From: Atopobium sp. oral taxon 810 str. F0209
Lineage (GTDB): Bacteria > Actinomycetota > Coriobacteriia > Coriobacteriales > Atopobiaceae
Direction of reading: 5' to 3'
Length of the DNA: 32,299 nucleotides
NCBI RefSeq assembly: GCF_000466405.1
Contig: NZ_KE952943.1
Location: forward strand, 29,405 to 61,703
The first letter of the stretch is position 1; the number at the start of each line of letters is the position of its first letter. The notes under the pieces are model-generated. The model was not told the origin of the DNA, ran no database searches, and saw nothing but the letters and a program-made list of their open reading frames with translations. Positions 22,928 through 31,859 of this stretch are shown here, piece after piece. A program made the position numbers and the translations under genes.

Positions 22928-24871
22928 TCACGGTTCTATTATGTTGAATGTTCTTACTATCGGCGACATATATTTTAAAAGACGCAACGGTACCGTCCTA
23001 TCTCCAGTTATAACAATCTGATCCATTACTTCTTTTTTCCCAAATATAAGTGACAGGAACTGAATGCGTTTCAGACTGATTGAACAGTCTGCCATACTTT
23101 TTGCTTCGCCCTTATAGACGAGAAGAATACCATCTCTTCTAATCGCAAGGAACTCTTCGTTCGTATCGGTAATTTTCAGGTTGAGAGTAAAATTATCGTC
23201 TTGCGCCGCCATAGAATCCGTCATAATATCTATGTATGACAGTATCATTTCCGTTGTCATACCCATCATCATTACTTCATAGCCTTTTGCGGTTCCTTCT
23301 TTGCGTGACTGATTTCCGTCAAAAAGCTCCCACGCTCCCATAAGATATGCACAACGCCACGGACCGCTCTCAGATTGATAGCCGAGTTGTTCAAGTGCCA
23401 TTGCACAAAGATCTCTTGCTTCCTGAAAATCCGGTTTGGCAAATACAATTTCCTTTGTGAGCTGAGCTACCCATTGGTATTCTCCCTTGTCGAAATCCTC
23501 CTTAGCCTTGCTCATAACCCTTTCTAAATCGCCCAAGTATGAAATCCATTTTTTTGCGGTATCTTCGGGAGTAAGCGGATTAAGATTGACCGGATTGGCA
23601 TCGTACCAACCCATGTAACGCTGATAAACAGCTTTTACATTGTGACTCAGCGTGCCATAATATTGACGGCAATACCACACTTTGTTAAGCCTGTCCGGAA
23701 GCTTTAAACTCCTTGAAATTTCAGCAGATGTCATTCCCTGATTGATATAATGCAGCGTTTGATTATTTATATATTGATAAACCGCAGCCGTATCCCGCAT
23801 ATATTCCTTTATTGTTTCTTTTCCCCAGTGCGGCCAGTTGTGAGATTGAAAAACTACATCGGTCTCGTCTCCAAAAAGATACTCGGCTTCCAGTATGAAA
23901 TGTGCCCATGCCTCAGCATCACGCACTTCAGCGCCTCTGAGAGTATAGATATTATGCATGGTTCCTGTGCAATTTTCAGCCATCCAAAGACCTTTATATT
24001 TGGGGAAATATGCATTCATTTCCACCGGTGCTTCTGTTCCAGGAGTCAGATGAAAGCAGATTTCAAGCCCGTCTATAATTAAAGTATCATTGCTCTTAAT
24101 CTCTATCGTAGGTGCCATAAGACCGACTGTCCCTGTGGACTGACCGAGTCCTATACCTATTGCCATACGATCTTTTTCACCGGCTTTCATAGGAGACCCG
24201 TACTGATATTGAGCTCTTCGTCCCATAGCAGGTCCGCAGTAAATGTTTTCACTCACAGCATGTTTCAAGAAACCTTCGGGGGCTAATATCAGAATCTTAC
24301 CGGAAGCGAGCTGTTCTTCTAAGCTGAGTTTTGCATCTGCTACCTGTTCAGCCTTCACTGCACCCATAATTCCGCCATAGTGATCTATATGAGAATGACT
24401 ATAAAGAATTGCCTTGATGTTGAGTTTTCCGAAATGCTTTTCCATGAGTATCATAGCTGCTTCCATATTCTCCTTGCACATCAAGACATCAAAAATTATC
24501 CAGCCGTGATCTGTTTTAATGAAAGTAGCATTTGCCATATCATACCCACGTACCTGGTATATACCATCACATACTTCAAAAAGCCCTGCGTAGGCGTTAA
24601 GTTGGGTATGTCTCCATAGACTCGGATTTACCGTATCCGGTGCTTCCTTATCCTTGACAAAATCGAAATTTTCGAGATTCCACGCCACTTCTCCGTCATC
24701 ACGCTTAATGACGAGTCCGTCCGGAGATTCAATCAGACCTCTCAATGCACACTCTTTTTCACGTTCGTCTCCAAAGTTAAGCAAAGAATACCAGGTTTGA
24801 TTAGCTTTAGCCGTACTCGCCGTTGCACACGAACAACGGGTCCTGCCCGAAGATTTTCTTTCAATTCCCAT
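22928..24871 (-). CDS. Alkylsulfatase, metallo-beta-lactamase fold (SdsA1/type III sulfatase)
   Basis: A 647-residue enzyme expected to hydrolyse alkyl (possibly aryl) sulfate esters to alcohol and sulfate using two zinc ions. The metallo-beta-lactamase domain (~95-360) carries SHSHIDHYGG (H159, H161, D163, H164), TPGTEAP (E280), MAENCTGTMHNIYTLRG (E299) and FQSHNWPHWG (H344): a full metal set. The alkylsulfatase dimerisation domain follows (~370-520), then an SCP2-like lipid-binding C-terminal domain (~525-645) that holds the hydrophobic tail of the substrate. No signal peptide, so probably cytoplasmic. Ribosome site AGGAG, 9 nt before ATG. Middle gene of the cargo operon. Possible substrates in a host include sulfated fatty alcohols or detergents; not determinable here. 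Confidence 0.92.
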   Translation of the reverse strand: MGIERKSSGRTRCSCATASTAKANQTWYSLLNFGDEREKECALRGLIESPDGLVIKRDDGEVAWNLENFDFVKDKEAPDTVNPSLWRHTQLNAYAGLFEVCDGIYQVRGYDMANATFIKTDHGWIIFDVLMCKENMEAAMILMEKHFGKLNIKAILYSHSHIDHYGGIMGAVKAEQVADAKLSLEEQLASGKILILAPEGFLKHAVSENIYCGPAMGRRAQYQYGSPMKAGEKDRMAIGIGLGQSTGTVGLMAPTIEIKSNDTLIIDGLEICFHLTPGTEAPVEMNAYFPKYKGLWMAENCTGTMHNIYTLRGAEVRDAEAWAHFILEAEYLFGDETDVVFQSHNWPHWGKETIKEYMRDTAAVYQYINNQTLHYINQGMTSAEISRSLKLPDRLNKVWYCRQYYGTLSHNVKAVYQRYMGWYDANPVNLNPLTPEDTAKKWISYLGDLERVMSKAKEDFDKGEYQWVAQLTKEIVFAKPDFQEARDLCAMALEQLGYQSESGPWRCAYLMGAWELFDGNQSRKEGTAKGYEVMMMGMTTEMILSYIDIMTDSMAAQDDNFTLNLKITDTNEEFLAIRRDGILLVYKGEAKSMADCSISLKRIQFLSLIFGKKEVMDQIVITGDRTVPLRLLKYMSPIVRTFNIIEP

Positions 24872-24960
24872 AATATTTTTCTCCTGTTAATATTTTTCTA
24901 ACAGCTGATTGCTGTGACTCAATTCTATGATATAGCCTTTTGTTCAGCTTTATTTATAGT

Positions 24961-26286
24961 TTAGTCGATTTTTGTTATTTTAGGTGCTTTCCACGTTCCG
25001 TTTAACACGCTGTTACCGGGTCTATATATTCTAAGATAAAGATGAAATCCTCTCTCTCCTACAGGTAACCAGTTTTCTCTGTTTTCATTCGGTTCTTCAG
25101 TTTGAAGAATCAAGTCCAGGGAATTATCGTCGTTTAACCTGAAGTCGTTTCGATTGCTTATAGCATAACGTTCGATTGGGTTTGAAATCAAAAAATCATC
25201 ATCTCCGTATGCGGTTATCGACCAAAACCCATATTTTCCGACAGGCGGAAGTCCATCGGCGTTGAAATGTAACAAGTATCTGTTTTTTGCATCCAGCTTT
25301 TCACCTTTGTTATCTTCTTCTGCTTTAAGGTAAACGGCGACATCTACAGGATTGGCACCGAAACCCGCAATTGCAACGAGACAGCGATATCCGTATTGCG
25401 TACCGAAACGACTTATCGGATCTCCGTAAAATTTAAAGTTACCATTTCTCACCATGAAGCAGGATGTTTCCTCAATAAGCTTCGGAAGAAGGCGATCTTT
25501 CATTTCCTGCCAAAATTTTTCCAAATCTACAGGTGAAAGAGAAGATTTAAAAGAGCATCCGGCACCTATTCCTAATTCAGCAAGTTCACTGAGTAATTCA
25601 CCGTCCTCCGAATATGCCGGATTGTCGCTTAATAATCTGTTTACCATCTCGAAATAAGCATTGGAAGACAACTTCATCGCAAGCATAATCGGAATACCCT
25701 CTTTATCCGGATCATAGGTACCTTTAGGCATTTCGCCACCTGTAAGCCAAACAGATAATGTTTTTGTTTCCATCTCATTTTGCAATTTATATATGTTCGC
25801 TATATCCTCAGGACCATAGCAGATTGTCCTTCCGATAAGCCATCCGATAGAAGTAGGAACCTCTATTCTCTTCATGCCGTCGGGAATATTTCCCTTAAAA
25901 GCAGGCCCTGTGAGTATGTAGGTCCTTTCTTCGTCTGTATCCCCGCCGGTTCCCAAAATCGCTACGGTATTTGACCATGCATCCATTATTTGAAACATCA
26001 GATACCTGCCGGCTTGCGGTTTTTTAATCACAAGTGCATCATCCTTTAAATCGAAAAAAATCTGCGAATACAGAGTATCGACATTTGGTGTAACAACCTG
26101 TCTGAACTCCGATGTCGCAAGATCTTTCGCATGAAGAAACTGATTGACTGGAGACTTTGATTTAGCAGGTTCTATCGTGTTTGTGCTGACATCCTTGGTG
26201 ATATTCATCAGAACCAGCGGAAAAGAAAAGATAAACGCCCTCTCTATGAGCAACTTTTCTCTTTCAATTTTCATTTCATTTTCCAT
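24961..26286 (-). CDS. DUF1254/DUF1214 domain protein
   Basis: A 441-residue protein. The N-terminal half (~10-125) fits DUF1254 (FSFPLVLMNITKD, then FLHAKDLATSEFRQVVTPNVDTLYSQIFFDL) and the C-terminal ~110 residues fit DUF1214 (GKYGFWSITAYGDDDFLI, then NPIERYAI, then WLPVGERGFHLYLRIYRP). Function of these beta-rich domains is not established; they often accompany catabolic or stress genes. No signal peptide, unlike many Gram-negative relatives. Start chosen at ATG 26286, which has GGAGG 8 nt upstream; the ATG at 26301 does not. First gene of the cargo operon, 89 bp before the sulfatase gene, so the two may act on the same substrate. Confidence 0.85.
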   Translation of the reverse strand: MENEMKIEREKLLIERAFIFSFPLVLMNITKDVSTNTIEPAKSKSPVNQFLHAKDLATSEFRQVVTPNVDTLYSQIFFDLKDDALVIKKPQAGRYLMFQIMDAWSNTVAILGTGGDTDEERTYILTGPAFKGNIPDGMKRIEVPTSIGWLIGRTICYGPEDIANIYKLQNEMETKTLSVWLTGGEMPKGTYDPDKEGIPIMLAMKLSSNAYFEMVNRLLSDNPAYSEDGELLSELAELGIGAGCSFKSSLSPVDLEKFWQEMKDRLLPKLIEETSCFMVRNGNFKFYGDPISRFGTQYGYRCLVAIAGFGANPVDVAVYLKAEEDNKGEKLDAKNRYLLHFNADGLPPVGKYGFWSITAYGDDDFLISNPIERYAISNRNDFRLNDDNSLDLILQTEEPNENRENWLPVGERGFHLYLRIYRPGNSVLNGTWKAPKITKID

Positions 26287-26565
26287 CTTAAAATCCTCCA
26301 TAATACTTTATACTTTATTATTTTTTTGACTGAACTCACACATAATCATATTCTTAAGTAAAACTAAAAACAAATATAAAGCTTATAATTTGCGTCTTAA
26401 TATTCTTAATCTTTTTCTTTATATGATGATTAAAGTGCTTTAACTTTTTATATATCTTAAATGGGGACATATTTATTGCATATTTGCTATAAATTATTCT
26501 TTTATGTACGATGCGGCGAGAGTTTTCTACCATACTTCGAGTGTACAAATACCTAACTGCTTATA
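26287..26565. other. AT-rich gene-free right flank of the island
   Basis: Holds the presumed promoter of the cargo operon: on the minus strand TTCAGT, a 16-bp spacer and TATAAA, close to the DUF1254 gene. Beyond it the sequence is very AT-rich, with no reading frame I trust. The candidate right inverted end lies at 26454-26467. Backbone composition resumes after about 26,500. Confidence 0.4.
26454..26467 (-). repeat. Candidate terminal inverted repeat, right end of cargo cassette
   Basis: ATCTTAAATGGGGA, followed by CA, is the inverted partner of 21827-21841. Together they enclose the DUF1254-sulfatase-acyltransferase operon and its promoter, about 4.6 kb. No target duplication is evident. 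Confidence 0.4.
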
Positions 26566-26598
26566 TAAAAAAGGCATCAGACAAAAAGCCTGATGCCT
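26566..26598 (-). terminator. Terminator of the first dipeptidase gene
   Basis: On the minus strand AGGCATCAG (26598-26590) pairs with CTGATGCCT (26580-26572) around a 9-nt loop, followed by six T. It begins 26 bp after the stop codon. Confidence 0.88.
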
Positions 26599-26623
26599 AA
26601 AGCCATACATGTACAAGCAGAGC

Positions 26624-28039
26624 TTAGAGGTCAAGCTTCATAAGGCGAGACATTGCAACGATGTAAATCTCCAAAGCCTTCTTGAACTGCTCCTCAGAGA
26701 AACCTTCATCGGCAGAGTGCTCAGCGCCAATCCAGTCGGGCATCGGGAAGGCGGGGTCATTGGGACCAAAGGCGCAGGCACACTTGAAGTGACGCGCATA
26801 GGTACCTCCACCGATAACATAAGCCTTGGAATCGCGACCAGTGTACTCGTTGTACGTGTCCACGCAGGTCTGAATTGCGGGATTATCGGGCTTGATATAG
26901 AAGGTTGGCATATCAAGATCCACAGTGAGATTAGCGTCGTAATCAGCAAGAACCTTCTCAATGGCAGCGCTAATTTCATCTGAGCTAATAGAGGTCGGAT
27001 AACGAGAGTCGATGGTCTGTTCAAACATACCGTCCTTGGTGCGGATGGTACCACCGATGCAGGTCAGAGGACCAAACATCTCATCACGGGAAGCAAAGCC
27101 CATGGAAGAGCCATCAGTAGTGCAAAGTACCTTATGATCAAGCTCAAGGAAGCGACGCTCTGCCTCGCTACCAATACCATTCTCCAAGAGATAATCAACA
27201 AGAACGAGAATCGCGTTTACGGAACCCTCGGGCGTGGAGGCATGAGCACCTATACCAGTAGCTACGATACGAACTGTACCGTCACCCAAGTCCTCAACCT
27301 CAATACGGTCGGCAGCGGTAAGCTTGGAAGCATCGGCGCGTACGTTTGCAATCGCCTGACCAGGAACAGCGTTGCCAGCAGTGCCACCCTCAAAGCTTAC
27401 AATCTGGTCGGCAATTGCCTTGTTGGGACGAATGGTGGCAGAATAACCACCCTTTTCGCCACAGATTACAGGGAAGTCTGCATCGGGAGTAAAGAGGAAT
27501 GCGGGCTGCTCGAAGTTCTCGATATACCACTCCACGTCACGCATATCGGTCTCTTCATTGTTGCCGATGATGCAACGGATGGTATAAGGCAGAGGCTCTC
27601 CAGTCTTGTCAGCCTGCTCTTTGAAGAACTTGGCTGCATACATACCCATAACCAGAGGACCCTTGTCATCAAGAACACCGCGACCAATCATATAGCCATC
27701 CTTACGGGTGACTTCAAAGGGCGGGAAGGTCCAACCAGTGCCTTCGGGCACGATATCGGTATGACCAATAAGAGCGAGCTGCTTTTTGGAAGCGCCAGGA
27801 ATATCTGCATAAGCAATATGGCCGTCACAATTGTGAGTATCAAAACCCATACGTTCTGCAATATCGCATGCAGCGCACAAAGCCTCGTAGGGCTTGGGGC
27901 CATACGGCATGCCCTCGGTAGCATGCTCCATATCCTCAACGGAACGAATACTGACAAGGGTAGCAACATCAGCAACAATGTTCTCCCACTCGCGCTCAAT
28001 ATAAGCGCGCGCGTCCTGCTTGACCTGCTCGTCTGCCAT
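26624..28039 (-). CDS. Sapep/PepV-type M20 metallo-dipeptidase, copy 1
   Basis: A 471-residue zinc/manganese dipeptidase of the M20 family, cytoplasmic, cleaving dipeptides taken up or formed during peptide breakdown. Metal and catalytic motifs are complete: LIGHTDIVPEG (H93, with D95), GRGVLDDKGP (bridging aspartate ~D124), GNNEETDM (E162, E163), TPDADFPVICGEKG (aspartate at ~186-188) and a C-terminal GGGTYARHF. The lid/dimer domain sits between (~200-380). Length equals that of PepV and Sapep. Ribosome site AAAGGAC, 5 nt before ATG. A same-length paralogue lies at 29167-30582 with a HAD gene between them. PepV-like carnosine dipeptidase is the closest alternative name. Confidence 0.92.
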   Translation of the reverse strand: MADEQVKQDARAYIEREWENIVADVATLVSIRSVEDMEHATEGMPYGPKPYEALCAACDIAERMGFDTHNCDGHIAYADIPGASKKQLALIGHTDIVPEGTGWTFPPFEVTRKDGYMIGRGVLDDKGPLVMGMYAAKFFKEQADKTGEPLPYTIRCIIGNNEETDMRDVEWYIENFEQPAFLFTPDADFPVICGEKGGYSATIRPNKAIADQIVSFEGGTAGNAVPGQAIANVRADASKLTAADRIEVEDLGDGTVRIVATGIGAHASTPEGSVNAILVLVDYLLENGIGSEAERRFLELDHKVLCTTDGSSMGFASRDEMFGPLTCIGGTIRTKDGMFEQTIDSRYPTSISSDEISAAIEKVLADYDANLTVDLDMPTFYIKPDNPAIQTCVDTYNEYTGRDSKAYVIGGGTYARHFKCACAFGPNDPAFPMPDWIGAEHSADEGFSEEQFKKALEIYIVAMSRLMKLDL

Positions 28040-28331
28040 GACAGTCCTTTCTGCCGAAGCTAATTTGATTGCATAACCATTGCTAGTTTAGCGTTTAATA
28101 TCACCAGATAGAAACAAAGCGGCAAAGCGCTTAGCGGCTCGGTAGACGGCTAAAGTTTGCTGGTAGAGTCTTTGGACATACACAATTTATGCAGAAAGTC
28201 ATGCACAAAAGATACATGAGGCTAACTTGCATGAAATAGTAGTATGTGTCTGCAATTGAATCGCAGCATAAGCCATAGACTCCTTTAGAATGCCAAAGAC
28301 AACAACATACCCCGCGCAGAACGGTAAATAG

Positions 28332-29000
28332 ATGGCAGTAGATAAACGACTTTGGCCAGCAGAATTTGCAGGTGCAATTTTTGATTTTGATGGAACAATT
28401 GCCGAAACGCACTCCATTTGGCATGAGGTTGATCAGATATTTTTAGGTTCACGCGGTATTGAGGTTGATTTTGAGTACCAGAGAATGCTCTCAATGATGG
28501 GTTTCCAGGCGGGCGCACGCTATACCATCGAGCGTTTTGGTCTGCGCGAAACTGTCGATGAAATTTGTGATGAGTGGAACCGGTTGGGTAAGGCACTCTA
28601 CCACAGTCGTGTGCATTTGCGGCCAGGCGCTCAAGCCTATATCGAAGCCCTAGGAAAGCAGGGCATCCCCTGTGCATTGGCAACAGTAAACGATGCCGAG
28701 GTATTAGAATCATGTCGCCATATTGATGTGCGCAGCCTTTTTGACCAGCGAGTTTACGGGAAGGAAGTGGCACATCCCAAGGACCATCCCGACATTTACC
28801 TCGAAGCGGCTCACCGGCTTGGTGTTGCCCCCGCTAACTGTATTGTATTCGAAGATCTTGCTGCAGGCATTCGTTCTGCTCATAGTATTGGGATGTTAAC
28901 CTGCGCTGTTGCTAGTAATGACCCTATGCAAGACGAGCAGGTCGTAACACAGCTCGCAGATATTTTTTTGCCCGACTGGCAGGATATTAATCTGGCATAA
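28332..29000 (+). CDS. HAD-superfamily sugar phosphatase / beta-phosphoglucomutase-like
   Basis: A 222-residue HAD hydrolase. Motif I IFDFDGTIAET (D18 nucleophile, D20 acid), C1 helical cap (~30-95), motif II ATVND, motif III lysine in HPKDHPDIYLEAA, and motif IV VFEDLAAGIRSAHSIGM. The last two are typical of the beta-phosphoglucomutase/sugar-phosphatase branch. Substrate unknown. It is the only plus-strand gene between the two dipeptidase paralogues, and divergent from copy 1. The 290-bp gap upstream shows no clear promoter or ribosome site. A 25-bp inverted repeat follows the stop codon. Confidence 0.85.
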   Translation: MAVDKRLWPAEFAGAIFDFDGTIAETHSIWHEVDQIFLGSRGIEVDFEYQRMLSMMGFQAGARYTIERFGLRETVDEICDEWNRLGKALYHSRVHLRPGAQAYIEALGKQGIPCALATVNDAEVLESCRHIDVRSLFDQRVYGKEVAHPKDHPDIYLEAAHRLGVAPANCIVFEDLAAGIRSAHSIGMLTCAVASNDPMQDEQVVTQLADIFLPDWQDINLA

Positions 29001-29069
29001 AATGTCGCCCCAAGCCTCGCTTGAAGCGACAGATAAAGCGAATCTGCTTCCATAAAATACAATTGCTTC

Positions 29070-29152
29070 CACAGATGGTTCATTCCTCGAGTTCGGAGAA
29101 AAATTTATCTGCGGTTTGGTGGTTGTTGAACTCGAAGTTTGAACCATCTGTG
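29070..29152. repeat. Inverted repeat locus D (25-bp arms)
   Basis: CACAGATGGTTCATTCC.. at 29070-29094 is the inverse complement of 29128-29152 (..GTTTGAACCATCTGTG) at 22 of 25 positions, with 33 bp between the arms. The GGTTC and GAACC cores span 71 bp (29076-29146), the same inner span as loci at 10551-10620 and 32176-32246. It sits between convergent genes and could fold into a hairpin in either transcript, but lacks a T run. Confidence 0.72.
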
Positions 29153-29166
29153 ACATAAGCAAACTT

Positions 29167-30582
29167 TTAGAGTTCGAGCTCCATCAGACGAGCAATGCTC
29201 ACGATGTAAATTTTGAGCGCGCGCTTAAGGCTGGCCTCAGGAATTGCCTCATCGGGACCATGCTCAGGGCCTGCCCATTCGGGTACAGGATCGGCTGGAT
29301 CCCAAGGACCAAAGGCAGCTCCACGGGCAAAGTGGCGCGCATAGGTACCACCGCCAATGGTAAAGGCCTTGCCTTCACGTCCGCTATACTCTTCATAGGT
29401 ATCCAACAAGCAACGAATTTCGGGCAGCTCAGGGTCAACATAAAAAGGCGTAACATTGCGACCCTCAGCGTAACTGCAGCCATATTTAGCTCCAAAGGTG
29501 CTAAGCGTTTCGGTAATGCTTTCGCCCGTTGTGCTAGTTGGGAAGCGTGAATCAACCGTTTGTACAAAGCAGCCATTCTCCGTGCGCACTGTGCCGCCAA
29601 TGAGCGTCAGTGGCCCGAACTTATCATCTTCACTGGCAATGCCCACCGAAGAGCCATCTGTTGTCGCAAGCAGTATGCGCTCCATCTCGAGGAAGACACG
29701 CTCCTCATCAGAGCACAGGTTTTGCTCTAGCAAGTAATCAACAAGCAAAGCAATTGCATTGACGGTACCAGCAGGCATAGAGGCATGACCACCCTTGCCA
29801 TGAGCAGTAATGAGTGCCTGACTATCCCCCGCTGCCTCAATATCGATGTTATCGGCTTCAGGCAACTCACTTGCTACACGCCTGACCACAGCAGTCGCGC
29901 GACCAGGAATTGCATTACCAACCGTACCACCATCAAGTTCAACGATGATGCCACCTGCGATCTTGCCCGAGCAAAAAGTTCCTGAATACAGGCCCTTCTC
30001 ACCACAAATCAGCGGAAATTCTGCATCAGGCGAAAACGCAAATTCGGGCATGGGGTAGCGCTCAAGATACCAGTCAAGGTCTTTCATACTGGTCTCTTCA
30101 TTGTTGCCCACGATGCAACGCAGAGTATACGGGAGCTTCTTGCCTGTACGTTGAACCTCACGCGCAAAATAGTGAGCAGCATAAAGCGATAACACGCAGG
30201 GACCCTTATCGTCCAAAACACCACGACCAACTAGGCAACCTTCCTTACGAGAAACATCAAAAGGAGGAAAGGTCCAACCCAAGCCCTCGGGCACAACATC
30301 AGTATGGGCAATAGTGGCGATTTGCTTGTCCGACTCACCGATAAGGTCTGCATAGCCCAAATAACCTTCGCACTCATGTGCATCCAAGCCCAAGCGATCG
30401 GCAATTCCGAGACCTACTACCAGCGCCTCATGGGAAGCAGGACCCCAAGGCATACCAGGCTTCGCAGCAGTGCGATCCTCGACAGAACGGATACGCACGA
30501 GCCTGCGAATATCAGCAACAACGTCTTCCCAGACCTCATCTACAAAGGTATCAACGTTCTGCTTGAATTGTTCATCAATCAT
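29167..30582 (-). CDS. Sapep/PepV-type M20 metallo-dipeptidase, copy 2
   Basis: Also 471 residues and alignable end to end with copy 1. Motifs: TIAHTDVVPEG, GRGVLDDKGP, GNNEETSM, SPDAEFPLICGEKG and GGGTYARHF, so the metal site looks intact. The lid domain and the segment after SPDAEFP differ most from copy 1, suggesting a different peptide preference. Ribosome site GGGAGG, 6 nt before ATG 30582. Nearly identical size, same strand and proximity indicate an old local duplication, with the HAD gene either inserted or carried between. Confidence 0.92.
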   Translation of the reverse strand: MIDEQFKQNVDTFVDEVWEDVVADIRRLVRIRSVEDRTAAKPGMPWGPASHEALVVGLGIADRLGLDAHECEGYLGYADLIGESDKQIATIAHTDVVPEGLGWTFPPFDVSRKEGCLVGRGVLDDKGPCVLSLYAAHYFAREVQRTGKKLPYTLRCIVGNNEETSMKDLDWYLERYPMPEFAFSPDAEFPLICGEKGLYSGTFCSGKIAGGIIVELDGGTVGNAIPGRATAVVRRVASELPEADNIDIEAAGDSQALITAHGKGGHASMPAGTVNAIALLVDYLLEQNLCSDEERVFLEMERILLATTDGSSVGIASEDDKFGPLTLIGGTVRTENGCFVQTVDSRFPTSTTGESITETLSTFGAKYGCSYAEGRNVTPFYVDPELPEIRCLLDTYEEYSGREGKAFTIGGGTYARHFARGAAFGPWDPADPVPEWAGPEHGPDEAIPEASLKRALKIYIVSIARLMELEL

Positions 30583-30710
30583 CTAGGCCTCCCGACCTCC
30601 ATACTCACATTTTTGCGCGGAGCAAAACGAAGCAAAAGGAGTCGACAACCCAGACCTATCGCAGCGGATACTCGCGCGTCAATCTAGTTTAGTTTAAACA
30701 CCTATTTGGT

Positions 30711-31859
30711 TTAGATGCTTGCCATCTCAGAGGAGACGGAAGAATACCAGAAAGAGTAATTGGGCGGACAATACTTCTTTGCTGCGCTTAGCGAGATGGT
30801 ATAGCCATAGCCACTCGCAAGACCGGCAACGTGAGCATTGATAGCCTCTTCCCAACTGCCCCAGCTAGAACTACCCCAGCCCCAAGCATTATGCGGCTTA
30901 AAGCAAGCAGCACCTTTACTAGACTCGATGCATGAAATTGCCGGAGACCAGCGAGGGTCAACACCATAGCGCAGGGCAGCTTCGGCAAAGGTCCTACCTT
31001 GACCGGCAAGCGGCGAACCTGCAAGGTAGGCATCAATGCGTGCGGCCCAAGAGTCAACAGAGTCAGACGAAGAAGAACCGCTGCTTTCTTTGTTGCCATC
31101 CTCAGTTTCGACCGCAGACTTGTTGTGCTCAACTTTTGCAGGAGCTGACTCTTCTTTTTTGGTGTTGGAGCTAACCTTAGCTTCGTTGCCACTAGCGGTC
31201 TTAAAGGTTTTATTTTCGGACTCAGCTTTTTTTGCCTCGGCAAGAGCTGCCTCGCGGGCTGCCGCCTCTTCCTTTGCCTGCTCGGCCGCGCGAGCCTCTG
31301 CCTCAGCACGAGCTTCCTCGGCTGCATTCAATGCATCTGCTGCTTTTTGACGGGCTTTCTCGGCCTCTGCTTTTTCAGCTTTGAGACTTGTCTGAGCTAC
31401 TTCAAGCTCATTTTGCATCTCTACCAAAGAACTAATTTCATCGGTATTTTTGTCCGAAATGATATTGAGATACTGAAGAGTCGACAACAAACTCGAGAAA
31501 TCCTCAGAAGAAAGCACTAAATCAATCAAGCCGCCACGGGACTGCTGGAACTTGTAAAGAACGCGCATAGAGCTTGCAGACTTTTCACGCTGCTCAGGGA
31601 GTTTGGCGGTAATCGTGTCAATACGATCTTGAACCTCACTCATGCGCTCCTTGACGTCTTCGACTTTCTTGACCGCGGCATCATAGTCGTCGTTTGCCTT
31701 CTCGATACGCTTGGCAATAGAGGCGATGTCATCTTTGCCAGCGGCGTGTGCGACACTGGGAAGAACAGCCGGCATTGAGAATGCAAACAAAGTACCCACA
31801 AGTGCAAGTACAAGAATCTTGTTTGCTTGTCGACCAGTTGCTGCCTGCCTTTGCTGCAC
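30711..31859 (-). CDS. Secreted coiled-coil peptidoglycan hydrolase (lysozyme-like C-terminal domain)
   Basis: A 382-residue exported protein. Start chosen at GTG 31859: AAGGGA lies 7 nt upstream, and it gives a proper signal peptide (basic start, NKILVLALVGTLFAFSMP, cleavage near AHA-A at ~40). A longer open frame begins at ATG 31997 but would add a poorly suited 46-residue extension. Residues ~45-215 form a PcsB/CwlO-like coiled coil, continuing into an alanine/glutamate-rich helix and a Ser/Lys/Glu linker (~215-275). The C-terminal domain (~278-382) has a lysozyme/transglycosylase look: YGVDPRWSPAISCIESSKG with candidate catalytic glutamate E312, then NAWGWGSSSWGSWEEAI and a Cys near the end. 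The coiled coil suggests control by a partner such as FtsEX; not shown here. Confidence 0.82.
   Translation of the reverse strand: MQQRQAATGRQANKILVLALVGTLFAFSMPAVLPSVAHAAGKDDIASIAKRIEKANDDYDAAVKKVEDVKERMSEVQDRIDTITAKLPEQREKSASSMRVLYKFQQSRGGLIDLVLSSEDFSSLLSTLQYLNIISDKNTDEISSLVEMQNELEVAQTSLKAEKAEAEKARQKAADALNAAEEARAEAEARAAEQAKEEAAAREAALAEAKKAESENKTFKTASGNEAKVSSNTKKEESAPAKVEHNKSAVETEDGNKESSGSSSSDSVDSWAARIDAYLAGSPLAGQGRTFAEAALRYGVDPRWSPAISCIESSKGAACFKPHNAWGWGSSSWGSWEEAINAHVAGLASGYGYTISLSAAKKYCPPNYSFWYSSVSSEMASI

Larger units (their letters stand above)
19690..26470. mobile_element. Degenerate ICE-derived island with sulfatase cargo (edges approximate)
   Basis: This segment is AT-richer than both flanks and uses codons such as AAA, GAA and ATA more freely. 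The left part (20031-21655) holds, in conserved order, the first genes of a Firmicutes-type integrative conjugative element: RepA-like DUF6017 protein, DUF5348 protein and PcfB (DUF3801). PcfB is frameshifted, and the coupling protein, relaxase and type IV secretion genes that normally follow are absent. The right part is a minus-strand metabolic cargo operon bounded by candidate inverted ends at 21827 and 26467. Without integrase or transfer genes it should be immobile. Edges are judged by composition only. Confidence 0.65.
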
